Part shown: positions 49,424 to 58,799 of the stretch, piece by piece | Layout of the letters: each line of letters opens with the position of its first letter | Position numbering within the stretch: the stretch's first letter is position 1 | NCBI RefSeq assembly: GCF_002443155.1 | Contig: NZ_CP023667.1 | Coordinates: forward strand, 62,001 to 126,000 | DNA: 64,000 nucleotides | Source of the DNA: Alcaligenes faecalis | GTDB taxonomy: Bacteria; Pseudomonadota; Gammaproteobacteria; Burkholderiales; Burkholderiaceae_B | Direction: 5' to 3' | Made by a program: the position numbers and the translations under genes | Notes under the pieces: generated by a model | The model's input: only the letters and a program-made list of their open reading frames with translations | The model's database searches: none | What the model was told of the DNA's origin: nothing

Positions 49424-50914
49424 ATGGGGCAGGACGTACAACCCGAGCGCAACGCGATTCGCGAACACATGATTATTGACGGCAAAGCCGTCAGTGATTC
49501 TCAAGGACCCACCATTCCCGTCTACGATCCCGCAACGGGACAGGTGATTGCGCACCAGCCCGAAGCCGGTGCTCAAGGCGTAGATCTGGCTGTTCGTGCC
49601 GCCCGCCAGGCGTTGGAGCAGGGTGAGTGGGGCAAGATGCTGCCCGCCCAGCGCGAGCGCCTGCTGTTGCGCTTGGCCGATCTGGTCGAAGCCAATGCCG
49701 ACGAGCTGGCGCGTCTGGAAACCCTGAACAACGGCAAACTGCTGTTCTTCTCCTACGGTCTGGAAGTAGCCGCCAGCGCGCAATGGCTGCGTTACATGGC
49801 TGGCTGGGCAACCAAGATCAGCGGTGAACTGCTGTCGCCCTCTATCGCTTTTCCTCCCGGCATCAATTACCACGCTTACACACGTCAGGAACCCGTGGGT
49901 GTGGTCGGCGCCATCGTGCCCTGGAACTTCCCGCTGCTGATGGCCGTGTGGAAAATCGCCCCTGCCATGGCAGCGGGTTGCACCGTGGTTCTGAAGCCTG
50001 CTGAAGAGACTCCGCTGACCGCCATCCGTCTGGCCGAGCTGGCTCTGGAAGCCGGTTTCCCCGCTGGTGTGATCAACGTGATCACTGGCCGTGGCGAAAG
50101 CACGGGTGCCGCTTTGACGGCTCACCCAGACGTGAACAAGATTTCCTTTACTGGCTCTACGGAAGTGGGCAAGTTGATTGGTCATCAAGCCATCAACGAT
50201 ATGAAGCGCATGTCCCTGGAACTGGGCGGCAAGTCGCCCGTGGTCATCATGGATGATTGCGATGTGGACATGGCCATTCAAGGTGCGGCCAACGCCATCT
50301 TCTTTAACCAGGGCCAGGTGTGTACCGCTGGTTCGCGTCTGTTTGTCCAAAAAGGCATTTACGAGCGCGTGGTGCAGGGCGTGGCCGATCTGGCTTCCTC
50401 CATGACACTGGGTTCGGGCTTTGAACAATCTACCCAGATTGCTCCGCTGATCTCGGCACGCCATCAGCAGCGTGTACAGAACTACATTGATGTGGGTCGC
50501 CAGCAAGGTGGCCGCATGTTGGCAGGCGAGGGCGCACGCCCCGAGCAGGGCTACTTTGTACGCCCCACCGTGTTTGCCGACGTGGCCCCCGATGCCCGCA
50601 TCATGCGCGAAGAAATCTTTGGCCCTGTGGTGGTTGCGACCCCGTTTGAAACCGAGGCGCAGGCATTGGCATTGGCCAACGATACAGACTTTGGCCTGGG
50701 TGCCAGCGTCTGGAGTCAGGACCTGGCCCGCGTACAGCGCCTGAGCGCTGGTATCAAGGCGGGCACGGTGTGGGTCAACACCCACAACATGCTGGACCCC
50801 AGCATGCCCTTTGGTGGCTACAAGCAGTCTGGCCTGGGTCGGGAGCACGGGCGCGCTGCGGTAGAGGCTTACCTGGAGACCAAATCGGTCTGCATGGCCT
50901 ACCCGGCAGCCTAG
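49424..50914 (+). CDS. NAD-dependent aldehyde dehydrogenase (phenylacetaldehyde dehydrogenase-like)
   Basis: A 496-residue aldehyde dehydrogenase. Motifs: PWNFPLLMAVWKIAPAMAAGCTVVLKPAEETP near residue 167, FTGSTEVGKLIG near 243, the general-base Glu in LELGGKSPVVIMDD near 266 and the nucleophilic Cys in NQGQVCTAGSRLF near 300. Overall style is that of phenylacetaldehyde dehydrogenase (FeaB/StyD). It should oxidise the aryl-acetaldehydes released by aromatic amine dehydrogenase to arylacetates. ATG at 49424 has a GGAGA site; an in-frame GTG at 49409 overlaps it. It heads the aau gene run, separated from it by a hairpin. Confidence 0.9.
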   Translation: MGQDVQPERNAIREHMIIDGKAVSDSQGPTIPVYDPATGQVIAHQPEAGAQGVDLAVRAARQALEQGEWGKMLPAQRERLLLRLADLVEANADELARLETLNNGKLLFFSYGLEVAASAQWLRYMAGWATKISGELLSPSIAFPPGINYHAYTRQEPVGVVGAIVPWNFPLLMAVWKIAPAMAAGCTVVLKPAEETPLTAIRLAELALEAGFPAGVINVITGRGESTGAALTAHPDVNKISFTGSTEVGKLIGHQAINDMKRMSLELGGKSPVVIMDDCDVDMAIQGAANAIFFNQGQVCTAGSRLFVQKGIYERVVQGVADLASSMTLGSGFEQSTQIAPLISARHQQRVQNYIDVGRQQGGRMLAGEGARPEQGYFVRPTVFADVAPDARIMREEIFGPVVVATPFETEAQALALANDTDFGLGASVWSQDLARVQRLSAGIKAGTVWVNTHNMLDPSMPFGGYKQSGLGREHGRAAVEAYLETKSVCMAYPAA

Positions 50915-50925
50915 CCAGGGATACA

Positions 50926-50957
50926 GGCGCGAACACAATAACGATATCGTTCGCGCC
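50926..50957 (+). terminator. Hairpin between aldehyde dehydrogenase gene and the aau genes (attenuator-like)
   Basis: GGCGCGAAC (50926-50934) pairs perfectly with GTTCGCGCC (50949-50957), followed by TTCTT. It lies in the 64-base gap and may reduce read-through or protect the upstream transcript. Confidence 0.55.
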
Positions 50958-50978
50958 TTCTTCGAGGAGACAACAATA

Positions 50979-51851
50979 ATGTATGCAATTTTGCAGCGGA
51001 CCGCTCTGGCCTTGGCCTTGAGCGGCGTCAGTGCCGGGGCTGCCTTTGCGGGCGACCCCAGTGCTCGGGATTGGATACCTGCTCCGGTGGGTACCAATGT
51101 TTTGGCCGTCTATATGATGGGCCTGAAGTCGCATGGTTTTTATGATCAGGGTTCGCGTATTGGCGACAGCCCCAAGCTTAATGTGCAAGGCATGATTTAC
51201 CGCCAGATGCACTATCGCGAGCTGGCCGGCAAAACGGTGCAGTACGAGCTGATCGTGCCCGGTTTTCGCAACACGCTGGATGTCCCGGGGGCAGACCGGG
51301 ATCGCATGACGGGGATCGGTGATGTGACCGCCGGTGCCGCCGTCTGGCTGCACAACGATCCGGACAACCGCTTCTGGTTTGCCTGGGAGCCCTTCATTAC
51401 AGCACCGACAGGCCGCTACCACGGCTCGCAGGCCGATGTGTCTGCCGGCAAGAATCGCTGGAGCACCGTGCAGGACTTCGCGATTGTGAAAGGCTTTGGC
51501 GAATCCTCCTTTGTGGAAGGCGTGGCGGAGTTCGAGTTCTTTGGCAATAACAAGAACTACTACGGCCAGACCCTGAAAAAAGACACGGCAATCCGCCTGA
51601 TGGCCCTGGTTTCAACCAACCTGACTGAAAAGACCTATGTGGGTCTGCGCTACCGCTACGAAACTGGCGGTCGCGAAAAGGTCAATGGCGAAACCACGGT
51701 GACGCGGGCGCGTAACCATCAACTGGCTGCCGAAATTACCCATCAGCTGACCGATGCCCACCAGGTGCAATTGCAGTACATCCATGATTTGAAAGTCGAG
51801 AATGGCCCGCGCATGCGCGGCCTGCAATTCCGTTATGCCTATGCGTTCTGA
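50979..51851 (+). CDS. Outer-membrane beta-barrel-type protein (MetA-pathway transporter family), aau orf1
   Basis: A 290-residue exported protein. Signal peptide [24 protein letters not shown], then [19 protein letters not shown] and alternating beta strands with aromatic girdles, ending in RFQYAYAF-like LQFRYAYAF, a typical outer-membrane C-terminus. This is the pattern of the phenol-degradation meta-pathway transporter family (DUF/PF13557 type). It probably lets aromatic amines or their products cross the outer membrane. GAGGAGA site before the ATG. It is the first gene after the attenuator-like hairpin. Confidence 0.8.
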   Translation: MYAILQRTALALALSGVSAGAAFAGDPSARDWIPAPVGTNVLAVYMMGLKSHGFYDQGSRIGDSPKLNVQGMIYRQMHYRELAGKTVQYELIVPGFRNTLDVPGADRDRMTGIGDVTAGAAVWLHNDPDNRFWFAWEPFITAPTGRYHGSQADVSAGKNRWSTVQDFAIVKGFGESSFVEGVAEFEFFGNNKNYYGQTLKKDTAIRLMALVSTNLTEKTYVGLRYRYETGGREKVNGETTVTRARNHQLAAEITHQLTDAHQVQLQYIHDLKVENGPRMRGLQFRYAYAF

Positions 51852-51882
51852 CAGCGTGAACGCTCATGAGGAGAGACATCCA

Positions 51883-53055
51883 ATGAAGTCTAAATTTACA
51901 TTAACGACCGCCGCCGCCATGTTGGGGCTGATGGTTCTGACCGGTGGTGTGCAAGCCCAGGACAAACCGCTGGAGGTCCTGACCGGTGGCCATAGCGTGT
52001 CTGCCCCCCAGGCAAACCGTATCTATGTCATGGACTCGGTGTTCAACCACCTGACCGAAAGCCGCGTGCATGTCTACGACTACACCAACGGCAAATTTCT
52101 GGGCATGGTGCCTACCGCGTTCAACGGCCACGTGCAGTTGTCCAACGACGGCAAGAAAATCTACACCATGACGACCTACCACGAGCGCGTCACTCGCGGT
52201 AAGCGCTCGGACGTGGTGGAAGTCTGGGACGCCGACAAGCTGACCTTTGAGAAAGAAATTTCCCTGCCGCCCAAGCGTGTTCAGGGCCTGAACTACGATG
52301 GCATGTTCCGTCAGACCACTGACGGCAAATTCATCGTGCTGCAAAACGCCTCGCCAGCGACCTCCATCGGGATCGTGGACGTGGCCAAGGGCGACTATGT
52401 GGAAGACGTTACCGCTGCCGCCGGTTGCTGGAGCGTGATTCCCCAGCCCAATCGCCCCCGCAGCTTCATGACCATTTGTGGTGATGGTGGCTTGTTGAGC
52501 ATCAATCTGGGCGAAGACGGCAAGGTCGCCAGCCAGTCGCGCAGCAAGCAGATGTTCTCCGTGAAGGACGATCCGATCTTTATCGCTCCCGCCCTGGACA
52601 AGGACAAGGCTCACTTCGTGTCCTACTACGGCAATGTCTACAGTGCGGATTTCAGCGGTGATGAGGTCAAGGTGGACGGCCCCTGGTCCTTGCTGAACGA
52701 CGAGGACAAGGCCAAGAACTGGGTGCCCGGTGGCTACAACCTGGTGGGTCTGCATCGCGCCAGCGGTCGCATGTACGTGTTCATGCATCCCGATGGCAAG
52801 GAAGGCACTCACAAGTTCCCTGCTGCCGAGATCTGGGTCATGGACACCAAGACCAAGAAACGCGTAGCCCGCGTGCCCGGACGTGATGCCTTGTCCATGA
52901 CCATTGATCAGCAACGCAATCTGATGCTGACCCTGGACGGTGGCAATGTGAATGTCTACGACATTAGCCAGCCTGAACCCAAGTTGCTCCGCACCATTGA
53001 AGGCGCCGCCGAAGCCTCCTTGCAAGTTCAGTTCCACCCAACTGGAGGTGTCTGA
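51883..53055 (+). CDS. aauB: Aromatic amine dehydrogenase large (alpha) subunit
   Basis: A 390-residue periplasmic protein with signal peptide [26 protein letters not shown]. The mature part is a repeated beta-propeller-like sequence with [38 protein letters not shown], the opening seen in amine dehydrogenase heavy subunits. Two alpha and two beta subunits make the enzyme, which oxidatively deaminates tyramine, phenylethylamine, tryptamine and similar amines to aldehydes and passes electrons to azurin. ATG at 51883 has a GAGGAGA site. An in-frame start at 51802 lies in the previous gene. The next ATG follows its stop by one base. Confidence 0.93.
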   Translation: MKSKFTLTTAAAMLGLMVLTGGVQAQDKPLEVLTGGHSVSAPQANRIYVMDSVFNHLTESRVHVYDYTNGKFLGMVPTAFNGHVQLSNDGKKIYTMTTYHERVTRGKRSDVVEVWDADKLTFEKEISLPPKRVQGLNYDGMFRQTTDGKFIVLQNASPATSIGIVDVAKGDYVEDVTAAAGCWSVIPQPNRPRSFMTICGDGGLLSINLGEDGKVASQSRSKQMFSVKDDPIFIAPALDKDKAHFVSYYGNVYSADFSGDEVKVDGPWSLLNDEDKAKNWVPGGYNLVGLHRASGRMYVFMHPDGKEGTHKFPAAEIWVMDTKTKKRVARVPGRDALSMTIDQQRNLMLTLDGGNVNVYDISQPEPKLLRTIEGAAEASLQVQFHPTGGV

Positions 53056-53056
53056 T

Positions 53057-53599
53057 ATGGACCCGGTCCTGACCTATGCCAGCCTGGCTTGCTTGGCCGT
53101 GCTGATGGGACTGGGGGCGCTGGATAAACTGCGTCACTTCAGCCTGTTCGAGGCAGCCGTTGGCGGTTATCGATTGTTGCCGGAAGTGTTGTTACGACCG
53201 TTCAGTGTGCTGTTTGTGGCTGCCGAGGCCTTGAGTGCGCCTTTGCTGCTGTGGCCAGCCAGTCGTTCGCTGGGAGCAGTGCTGGCCCTGTGCGTCTTGT
53301 TGGTCGCCACCAGTGGCATTGTGATGAACCTGCTGCGTGGCCGCCGCGATGTGGATTGCGGCTGCTCCGGGTTGGGTGAATCCTCCGGTGGTCTGTCCTG
53401 GTGGCTGGTGGCTCGCAATGCCTTGCTGGCTGCGCTGGCCGTGGCCAGTGGTGACTGGGCTATTAACAGCGCCCGTGAACTGGTCTGGGTGGACGGTTTG
53501 ACCTTCTTTGGTGCCACATTGGCCTTGCTGGGCCTGTACTACGCAGCCAACCAGCTGATCGAATCCCATCTGAAATTCCAGAAAATGCAGAATTCTTAG
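53057..53599 (+). CDS. aauE: AauE/MauE-type membrane protein for amine dehydrogenase biogenesis
   Basis: A 180-residue inner-membrane protein with four or five hydrophobic segments, containing LGALDKLRHFSLFEAAVGGYRLLP and the Cys pair RRDVDCGCSGLG near residue 98. It belongs to the MauE/DoxX-like group needed for disulfide formation or transport of the Cys-rich small subunit. The Cys pair probably exchanges disulfides with AauD. It begins one base after aauB and ends 9 bases before aauD. Confidence 0.9.
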   Translation: MDPVLTYASLACLAVLMGLGALDKLRHFSLFEAAVGGYRLLPEVLLRPFSVLFVAAEALSAPLLLWPASRSLGAVLALCVLLVATSGIVMNLLRGRRDVDCGCSGLGESSGGLSWWLVARNALLAALAVASGDWAINSARELVWVDGLTFFGATLALLGLYYAANQLIESHLKFQKMQNS

Positions 53600-53608
53600 G
53601 AGACCTAA

Positions 53609-54250
53609 ATGACCGCTTTAATGATTTCCAACGTCATTTTATGGGTAATCGTACTGGCCCTGGTGCTGGTTGTGCTTGCCCTGTCGCGCCAGATTGGCGT
53701 GTTGTATGAACGGGTTGCCCCCATGGGTGCCCTGACCATGGACAAAGGCCCGCAAGTGGGTGATGCCGCGCCCGTCATGGAACTGCAGGACCTGCGTGGT
53801 CGTGCCGTTACCGTGGGGGTGGCTGGCCCGCGCAGCCAGTTGATTTTCTTCATGTCGCCCACCTGCCCGGTGTGCAAGAAACTCTTGCCGATTCTGAAGT
53901 CCATCCAGGGCTCGGAAGGTCAGTGGGTTGATATTGTGCTGGCCAGTGATGGCGAGATGCCCGAGCACCTGGCTTTCTACCAGAAAGCACAGCTGGACGC
54001 CTTCCCCTACGTCCTGTCCACGCAACTGGGCATGGGCTTTCAGATCAGCAAACTGCCTTACGCCGTCCTGATCGACGAGAACGGTGTGGTGCGCGGCAAG
54101 GGTCTGGTCAATTCGCGTGAACAGCTGGAAAGCCTGTTTACCGCCAAAGACCTGGGCGTGGCCTCGGCGCAAGAATACTTGGCCGGTGACTCGGGCATGA
54201 AGCAAGTGCAGGTATCACGAAAGGAGAACGTCAATGCGTTGGCTGGATAA
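53609..54250 (+). CDS. aauD: AauD/MauD-type thioredoxin-like protein
   Basis: A 213-residue protein with an N-terminal membrane anchor (residues 6-26) and a periplasmic thioredoxin fold holding the active site SPTCPVCKKLLP near residue 91 (CPVC) and cis-Pro in KLPYAVLID. MauD is required to form or isomerise the many disulfides of the small subunit, and loss leads to its degradation. TAGGAGA site before the ATG; its last 17 bases overlap aauA in another frame. Confidence 0.92.
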   Translation: MTALMISNVILWVIVLALVLVVLALSRQIGVLYERVAPMGALTMDKGPQVGDAAPVMELQDLRGRAVTVGVAGPRSQLIFFMSPTCPVCKKLLPILKSIQGSEGQWVDIVLASDGEMPEHLAFYQKAQLDAFPYVLSTQLGMGFQISKLPYAVLIDENGVVRGKGLVNSREQLESLFTAKDLGVASAQEYLAGDSGMKQVQVSRKENVNALAG

Positions 54251-54782
54251 ATTTGGGGAGAGCCTCTCCCGTTCGGTGGCCCACAAGACTTCGCGTCGCA
54301 GCGTGCTGCGCTCGGTGGGCAAATTAATGGTCGGTTCGGCCTTTGTGTTGCCCGTATTGCCTGTGGCTCGTGCTGCCGGTGGTGGTGGCAGCAGCAGTGG
54401 TGCCGATCACATCAGTCTGAATCCCGATCTGGCGAATGAAGACGAAGTGAACTCCTGCGACTACTGGCGTCATTGCGCGGTGGACGGGTTCCTGTGCTCT
54501 TGCTGCGGCGGCACAACTACCACCTGCCCGCCGGGCTCGACGCCCTCGCCCATCTCGTGGATTGGCACTTGCCATAACCCGCATGATGGCAAGGACTACC
54601 TGATCAGCTACCACGACTGCTGCGGCAAGACCGCGTGTGGCCGCTGCCAGTGCAACACGCAGACCCGAGAGCGTCCTGGTTACGAGTTCTTCCTGCACAA
54701 TGACGTGAACTGGTGCATGGCGAACGAGAACAGCACCTTCCATTGCACGACATCGGTACTGGTTGGCTTGGCTAAAAACTAA
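54234..54782 (+). CDS. aauA: Aromatic amine dehydrogenase small (beta) subunit, precursor of tryptophan tryptophylquinone
   Basis: A 182-residue precursor with a Tat signal (TSRRSVLRSVGK, residues 19-30), so it is exported folded. Trp109 (ISWIGTC) and Trp160 (DVNWCMAN) are the two tryptophans that become the TTQ cofactor and Asp128 (YHDCCG) is the catalytic base; these precursor numbers agree with published AADH numbering. There are 14 Cys in the mature part, enough for six disulfides and more. AAGGAG site; start overlaps the end of aauD. Residues 50-60 form a Gly/Ser-rich stretch after the cleavage site. Confidence 0.95.
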   Translation: MRWLDKFGESLSRSVAHKTSRRSVLRSVGKLMVGSAFVLPVLPVARAAGGGGSSSGADHISLNPDLANEDEVNSCDYWRHCAVDGFLCSCCGGTTTTCPPGSTPSPISWIGTCHNPHDGKDYLISYHDCCGKTACGRCQCNTQTRERPGYEFFLHNDVNWCMANENSTFHCTTSVLVGLAKN

Positions 54783-54921
54783 AAAAGGCCCGATGGGCTG
54801 CCAGGGTTGCGGGAAGAACGGTCCCTGGGACGTCGGTTCTTTCCCGTCTTGGCAAACTTAAGGGTTTGAACAAGGTGTCGGGCGGCCTGGATGGCGTCCG
54901 GTCACTCAAGGAGGCAACACT

Positions 54922-55422
54922 GTGTGGACATCTTTGCGCCTGGCCTGTTTGGGCGCCGTATTCCTGGCGTTTACGCCTTGGGCCCATGCCCAAGAAGAGA
55001 TGGCCGGAACGGGCGATTACCTGCAAAGTTCCCAGGCTTTTAAAGACTATATGCTGCAATGCGCAGGCTGCCATCGCTACGATGGCCAGGGCCTGACCCA
55101 TCGTGGAATCCCCAATTTCAACCAGTCCATTGGCTTGTTTACCCGCTTGCCGGCGGGACGGGACTATATGATTCGGGTGCCCGGTGCCTCGCAGTCGCAG
55201 CTGGATAATGCAGATCTGGCTCGTGTGCTGAACTGGATTGTGGCCAAGTTCAGCCCTGAAGAAATAACACCTGATTACCGACCCTTTACCTCCGCCGAGG
55301 TGGGAGCGTCACGCCGTCACCGTTTTGATGATGTGCTCAAGGCGCGTACGGAGTTAACCGTCAAGATGAACAGCATGGGTCTGGAACCTGCTCCTTACCT
55401 GTATGGCTCCATGGAGCGCTGA
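54922..55422 (+). CDS. Small periplasmic c-type cytochrome-like protein, aau orf2
   Basis: A 166-residue exported protein. It begins with GTG at 54922, supported by an AAGGAGG site, and has a signal peptide ending at AHAQ. One heme-binding motif CAGCH is at about residues 51-55, with a possible distal Met in MIRVPGASQSQLDNADLARVLNWIVAKF. It is encoded directly after aauA. Mau clusters have the diheme MauG for TTQ formation; this protein has one heme motif only, so it may serve in electron transfer from the dehydrogenase or in cofactor maturation. Both are inferences. Confidence 0.82.
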   Translation: MWTSLRLACLGAVFLAFTPWAHAQEEMAGTGDYLQSSQAFKDYMLQCAGCHRYDGQGLTHRGIPNFNQSIGLFTRLPAGRDYMIRVPGASQSQLDNADLARVLNWIVAKFSPEEITPDYRPFTSAEVGASRRHRFDDVLKARTELTVKMNSMGLEPAPYLYGSMER

Positions 55423-55532
55423 TACAGCGGGTTAACGACCGTAGACGCTTGAATTTTTTAGGGCTATAAGAAAGGGGGCGTACTCTGCCCCTTACCCCGA
55501 TCAATCGAGTTGGCCGAAAGGGCCCCCAGGCA

Positions 55533-56489
55533 ATGTCTATGTTATTGCGCACTCCCTCTGCTTCTTTCAAGAGCCTGGCTGCTTGGCAGGAAGTGGTGTG
55601 CGCGTACTTTGTGCCGTTGGAGGTCCAGCCGGACTCGCGTCGTGGTTTCTCCAACCGGGCAGCCACCGACCGCATGGGCTCGGTCGATGTCATGGAGCTG
55701 TGTACCAGCGCGCAGCGCGTGCGCCGTACCCAGGCTCTGGCCAGCCGTTCCGAGCAGGCGTTGTACAAGGTCACCTTGCAAATCAGTGGCAGCAGCCAGA
55801 TTCAGCAGGATAATCGCAGTGGCATTTTGCACGCCGGGGAGTGGGGTATTTATGACACCACCCGTCCTTACGAGGTGGCCGTGCAGGATCAATCCCATTT
55901 TCTGGTCTTGCAGTTCGAGGAAGAGCGTTTGCTGCCTTGGCTGCCCTGGCTGAGCGATGCCGTGGCCCGGTCTTTTTCGGCCACTACGGGCCCGGCCCGG
56001 ATTGCCATGGACATGCTGCGTCTGGGCTTGCAGGAGCGCGGGCACCTGTCGCCCTCGGCCTTGAGCGAACTGTCCCAAACCGTGATTCGCATGATGGCCC
56101 TGAGCCTGGCCGACGGCCGTCCGGTGACGACCGAGTCGGCCCTGGACGAGGTGCGGCGCGGGCAGCTGTTGCAAATTCAGCAATACGTGCAGGATCACCT
56201 GGGTGATACCGGCTTGAATGCACAGGCCCTGGCACTGCAATTTCGCATTTCACGCCGTTATCTCTACAAGCTGTTCGAGCTATGCGGGCAAGCGCCTGCC
56301 GATTACATCATGGCCGCCCGCCTGGAGCGCGCCTGTCAATTATTGGTGGATGGCAAACCAGGCCGGCAGATCAGTGAGCTGGCCTGGCAAATGGGTTTTT
56401 CCGATGCGGCCGTGTTCAGCCACGCCTTTCGCCGACGCTATGGCGTGTCGCCCAGTGAGTGGCGTCGCAGCCGCATTCTGGGCGATTAA
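55533..56489 (+). CDS. AraC-family regulator, FeaR-like
   Basis: A 318-residue regulator. Residues 1-190 form an AraC_binding_2-type sensor domain (QALYKVTLQISGSSQIQQDNRSGILHAGEWGIYDTTRPYEVAV), and residues 215-315 a double helix-turn-helix ending in ISELAWQMGFSDAAVFSHAFRRRYGVSPSEWRR. The architecture matches FeaR, which activates phenylethylamine oxidase and phenylacetaldehyde dehydrogenase genes in E. coli. Given its place after the aau genes it very likely activates the amine operon. ATG at 55533 or 55539; no strong ribosome site was seen for either. Confidence 0.88.
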   Translation: MSMLLRTPSASFKSLAAWQEVVCAYFVPLEVQPDSRRGFSNRAATDRMGSVDVMELCTSAQRVRRTQALASRSEQALYKVTLQISGSSQIQQDNRSGILHAGEWGIYDTTRPYEVAVQDQSHFLVLQFEEERLLPWLPWLSDAVARSFSATTGPARIAMDMLRLGLQERGHLSPSALSELSQTVIRMMALSLADGRPVTTESALDEVRRGQLLQIQQYVQDHLGDTGLNAQALALQFRISRRYLYKLFELCGQAPADYIMAARLERACQLLVDGKPGRQISELAWQMGFSDAAVFSHAFRRRYGVSPSEWRRSRILGD

Positions 56490-56602
56490 GTACAGCTACG
56501 TAGACGCAACTCCGACTTATCGCAAACAGGTCGGATTTCTATCCTAGAAGCTCGTGATTGGGGCGGCCAATGTGGTCCGCCCGGCTTCTCAAGGACAGTC
56601 TC

Positions 56603-57406
56603 ATGCGTCTACATCTCGATTGTGCCCTGTTGCATACTCAGCCCACGTGGGCCCCGAATTTGCTGGCCATTATTCCGCCATGCGAGCGTCTGCAGCTGCA
56701 AGCCTTGCAGGCTCCGCCGCCTCCCCATCCCGATCAGGACTATTTGTTTTTGCGCCGTTCGGCTGCCTTGCTGCTGCGGTTTGACGCTTGTCTGATTCCC
56801 GTTGAAGCCTCCACCCTGATCCAGGTGCGTCGGGCCTTGTCGGCGGCCCAGGGCCATTTGCCGGTGCCGGTCTTTGGTCTGGTGCGTGCTGCCATCAAGG
56901 CCGCCGCCCTGACCGATCTTCTGGAACTGGGCCTGGCCGATTACGTACGCGAGCCTTTATGCCTGGACGATTTGCGTGCCCGCATCAATCGTCAGCGTTT
57001 GCAGACCTCTTCCCACGCTTTGAATGAACCGGGGCTGCCGGGTCGGATACACTATAGGGTGCAGGAAAACCAGGATCTGGTCCTGCACCCCGGCCCAACG
57101 GAGCAGCGTCTGTCGCAAACGATCTTGCAACAGGAAGGGACAACGCTGGAAGCCTATGCCGCTGCGGTAGCCTCGCGCTACGCCAGCAGCCAGGAGTCTT
57201 TCAAAGTAGCCAAGGGACGGATAGTGGCCCGCTTCGAGCAGGCTTATATCCATGCCGCCCTTGATCGCCATAGCGGCAATATCGCCATGGCGGCCCGCTC
57301 CGCGCAAAAGCACCGGCGTGCTTTCTGGGCACTGATGCGCAAACACCATATCGATGCAGCACGCTTTCGATCCGCGTCAAACCCAGACGACGAACACGAT
57401 GGTTAA
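56603..57406 (+). CDS. Degenerate response regulator-like protein with Fis-type C-terminus, aau orf4
   Basis: A 267-residue protein. The N-terminal 125 residues look like a receiver-fold remnant ([65 protein letters not shown]), without a clear phospho-acceptor Asp. The C-terminus, residues 210-250, is a Fis-type helix-turn-helix: [38 protein letters not shown], as in NtrC-class activators. The AAA+ domain that normally links these parts is missing. It probably binds DNA constitutively or through a partner. AAGGACA site before ATG 56603. It overlaps no gene; hemE starts 31 bases later. Confidence 0.72.
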   Translation: MRLHLDCALLHTQPTWAPNLLAIIPPCERLQLQALQAPPPPHPDQDYLFLRRSAALLLRFDACLIPVEASTLIQVRRALSAAQGHLPVPVFGLVRAAIKAAALTDLLELGLADYVREPLCLDDLRARINRQRLQTSSHALNEPGLPGRIHYRVQENQDLVLHPGPTEQRLSQTILQQEGTTLEAYAAAVASRYASSQESFKVAKGRIVARFEQAYIHAALDRHSGNIAMAARSAQKHRRAFWALMRKHHIDAARFRSASNPDDEHDG

Positions 57407-57437
57407 AATTAACAGGCATTTTTCAATAGGGATTGCC

Positions 57438-58514
57438 GTGTCTTTACCTCAATTAAAAAACGATGTCTTCCTGCGCTCGCTGTTGCGCGAACCTGTGCCT
57501 TACACCCCCATCTGGCTGATGCGTCAGGCCGGGCGTTATTTGCCTGAATACAATGCCACCCGTGCTCAGGCTGGCTCTTTCATGCAACTGGCTCAGAATC
57601 CCGAGTTTGCCTGCGAAGTAACCCTGCAACCCCTGCGTCGTTTCGATCTGGATGCCGCCATTCTGTTCTCGGACATCCTGACCGTGCCACACGCCATGGG
57701 TCTGGGTCTGGATTTCGTTGCTGGTGAAGGCCCGCGTTTTGCCCGTCCTGTACGTAACGAAGCCGATGTCATGGCGCTGGAAGCGCCGGACATGTCCAAG
57801 CTGCAATACGTGTTCGACGCTGTCTCGCTGATCCGCAAGGAGCTGGACGGCAAAGTACCGCTGATCGGCTTTGCCGGCAGCCCCTGGACCATCGCCTGCT
57901 ACATGGTTGAAGGTCAGGGCTCGGACGACTACCGTCTGGTGAAAAGCATGATGTATCAGCGTCCGGACCTGATGCACCGCATGCTGGAAATCAACGCCCA
58001 AACCACCTGCGACTACCTGAACAATCAGATCCGTGCCGGTGCACAGGCTGTGATGCTGTTCGACAGCTGGGGTGGTGTCTTGTCCGACTCCCTGTTCCAG
58101 GAGTTCTCCCTGGCCTACACCCGTAAAGTGGTTGATGGCCTGATCCGCGAGCATGACGGCAAGCGCGTTCCTGCCATCGTCTTTACCAAAGGCGGCGGCA
58201 TGTGGCTGGAAGATATTGCTGGTTGTGGCGCTGATGCCATGGGTGTGGACTGGACCGTAAATTTGTCCCGTGCGCGCGCTCGTATCGGAGACAAGCTGGC
58301 CCTGCAAGGCAATCTGGACCCCATGACCATGTTCGGTGGCGAAGAAGCCATCCGTCGTGAAGCCCGTCGCGTTATCGACGACTTTGGCCCGGTGGGTCAG
58401 GGCGGTCACGTGTTCAACTTCGGCCACGGTATTTCGCGTTTCACCGATCCGGAAGCCGTGGGCATTCTGGTCGATGAAGTGCATTCCTACAGCCGTCGTC
58501 ACCACAGCGTTTGA
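57438..58514 (+). CDS. hemE: Uroporphyrinogen decarboxylase
   Basis: A 358-residue cytoplasmic enzyme converting uroporphyrinogen III to coproporphyrinogen III in heme synthesis. Signatures: [21 protein letters not shown] near residue 28, [21 protein letters not shown] with the catalytic Asp, and [15 protein letters not shown] near 148. I use the GTG at 57438 because the product then starts [19 protein letters not shown], the normal family N-terminus; an in-frame ATG at 57399 overlaps the preceding gene. Position after the amine cluster may supply heme for the cytochrome but is probably historical. Confidence 0.95.
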   Translation: MSLPQLKNDVFLRSLLREPVPYTPIWLMRQAGRYLPEYNATRAQAGSFMQLAQNPEFACEVTLQPLRRFDLDAAILFSDILTVPHAMGLGLDFVAGEGPRFARPVRNEADVMALEAPDMSKLQYVFDAVSLIRKELDGKVPLIGFAGSPWTIACYMVEGQGSDDYRLVKSMMYQRPDLMHRMLEINAQTTCDYLNNQIRAGAQAVMLFDSWGGVLSDSLFQEFSLAYTRKVVDGLIREHDGKRVPAIVFTKGGGMWLEDIAGCGADAMGVDWTVNLSRARARIGDKLALQGNLDPMTMFGGEEAIRREARRVIDDFGPVGQGGHVFNFGHGISRFTDPEAVGILVDEVHSYSRRHHSV

Positions 58515-58520
58515 CAGCCT

Positions 58521-58799
58521 TTGCGCACGGGCTGACGCAGCTTGTGCGCAAAGTTATGCACACAGATGGGGCTGGGTTTGAGGTCTTTATATTTAAGGTT
58601 TAATTTCAATACCCAGTTTTAATTAGTTGATTTCTCTGCGTTTTATCCTTATTTCAGAGATATTGAAAATTAAATTGTATCTGTGCTTGCTTCTTTGTAT
58701 TTTTTGTTCATGCCATTTTCCCCAAAGTTATCCACAGGCCGCTAAGCTCTTGACTTATCAGGCTTTCAGCCAGGCCAGCCCTTTTTTGAACCACCATCC
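58521..58799. other. AT-rich intergenic region with two DnaA-box matches
   Basis: Between hemE and priA. TTATGCACA at 58554-58562 and TTATCCACA at 58728-58736 both fit TTWTNCACA and both sit in the wider context AAAGTTATNCACA. The sequence between them (about 58565-58720) is far richer in A and T than its surroundings. A perfect 8-base inverted repeat TTGCGCAC/GTGCGCAA (58521-58528, 58544-58551) starts the region. It could be part of a replication origin, a DnaA-control site for priA, or coincidence. Confidence 0.4.

Noticed and set aside
49391-51097. 568-codon open frame on the minus strand over the aldehyde dehydrogenase gene
   Set aside because: Antisense shadow of a GC-rich gene with clear aldehyde dehydrogenase motifs on the plus strand; His/Gly/Gln-rich product without domains.
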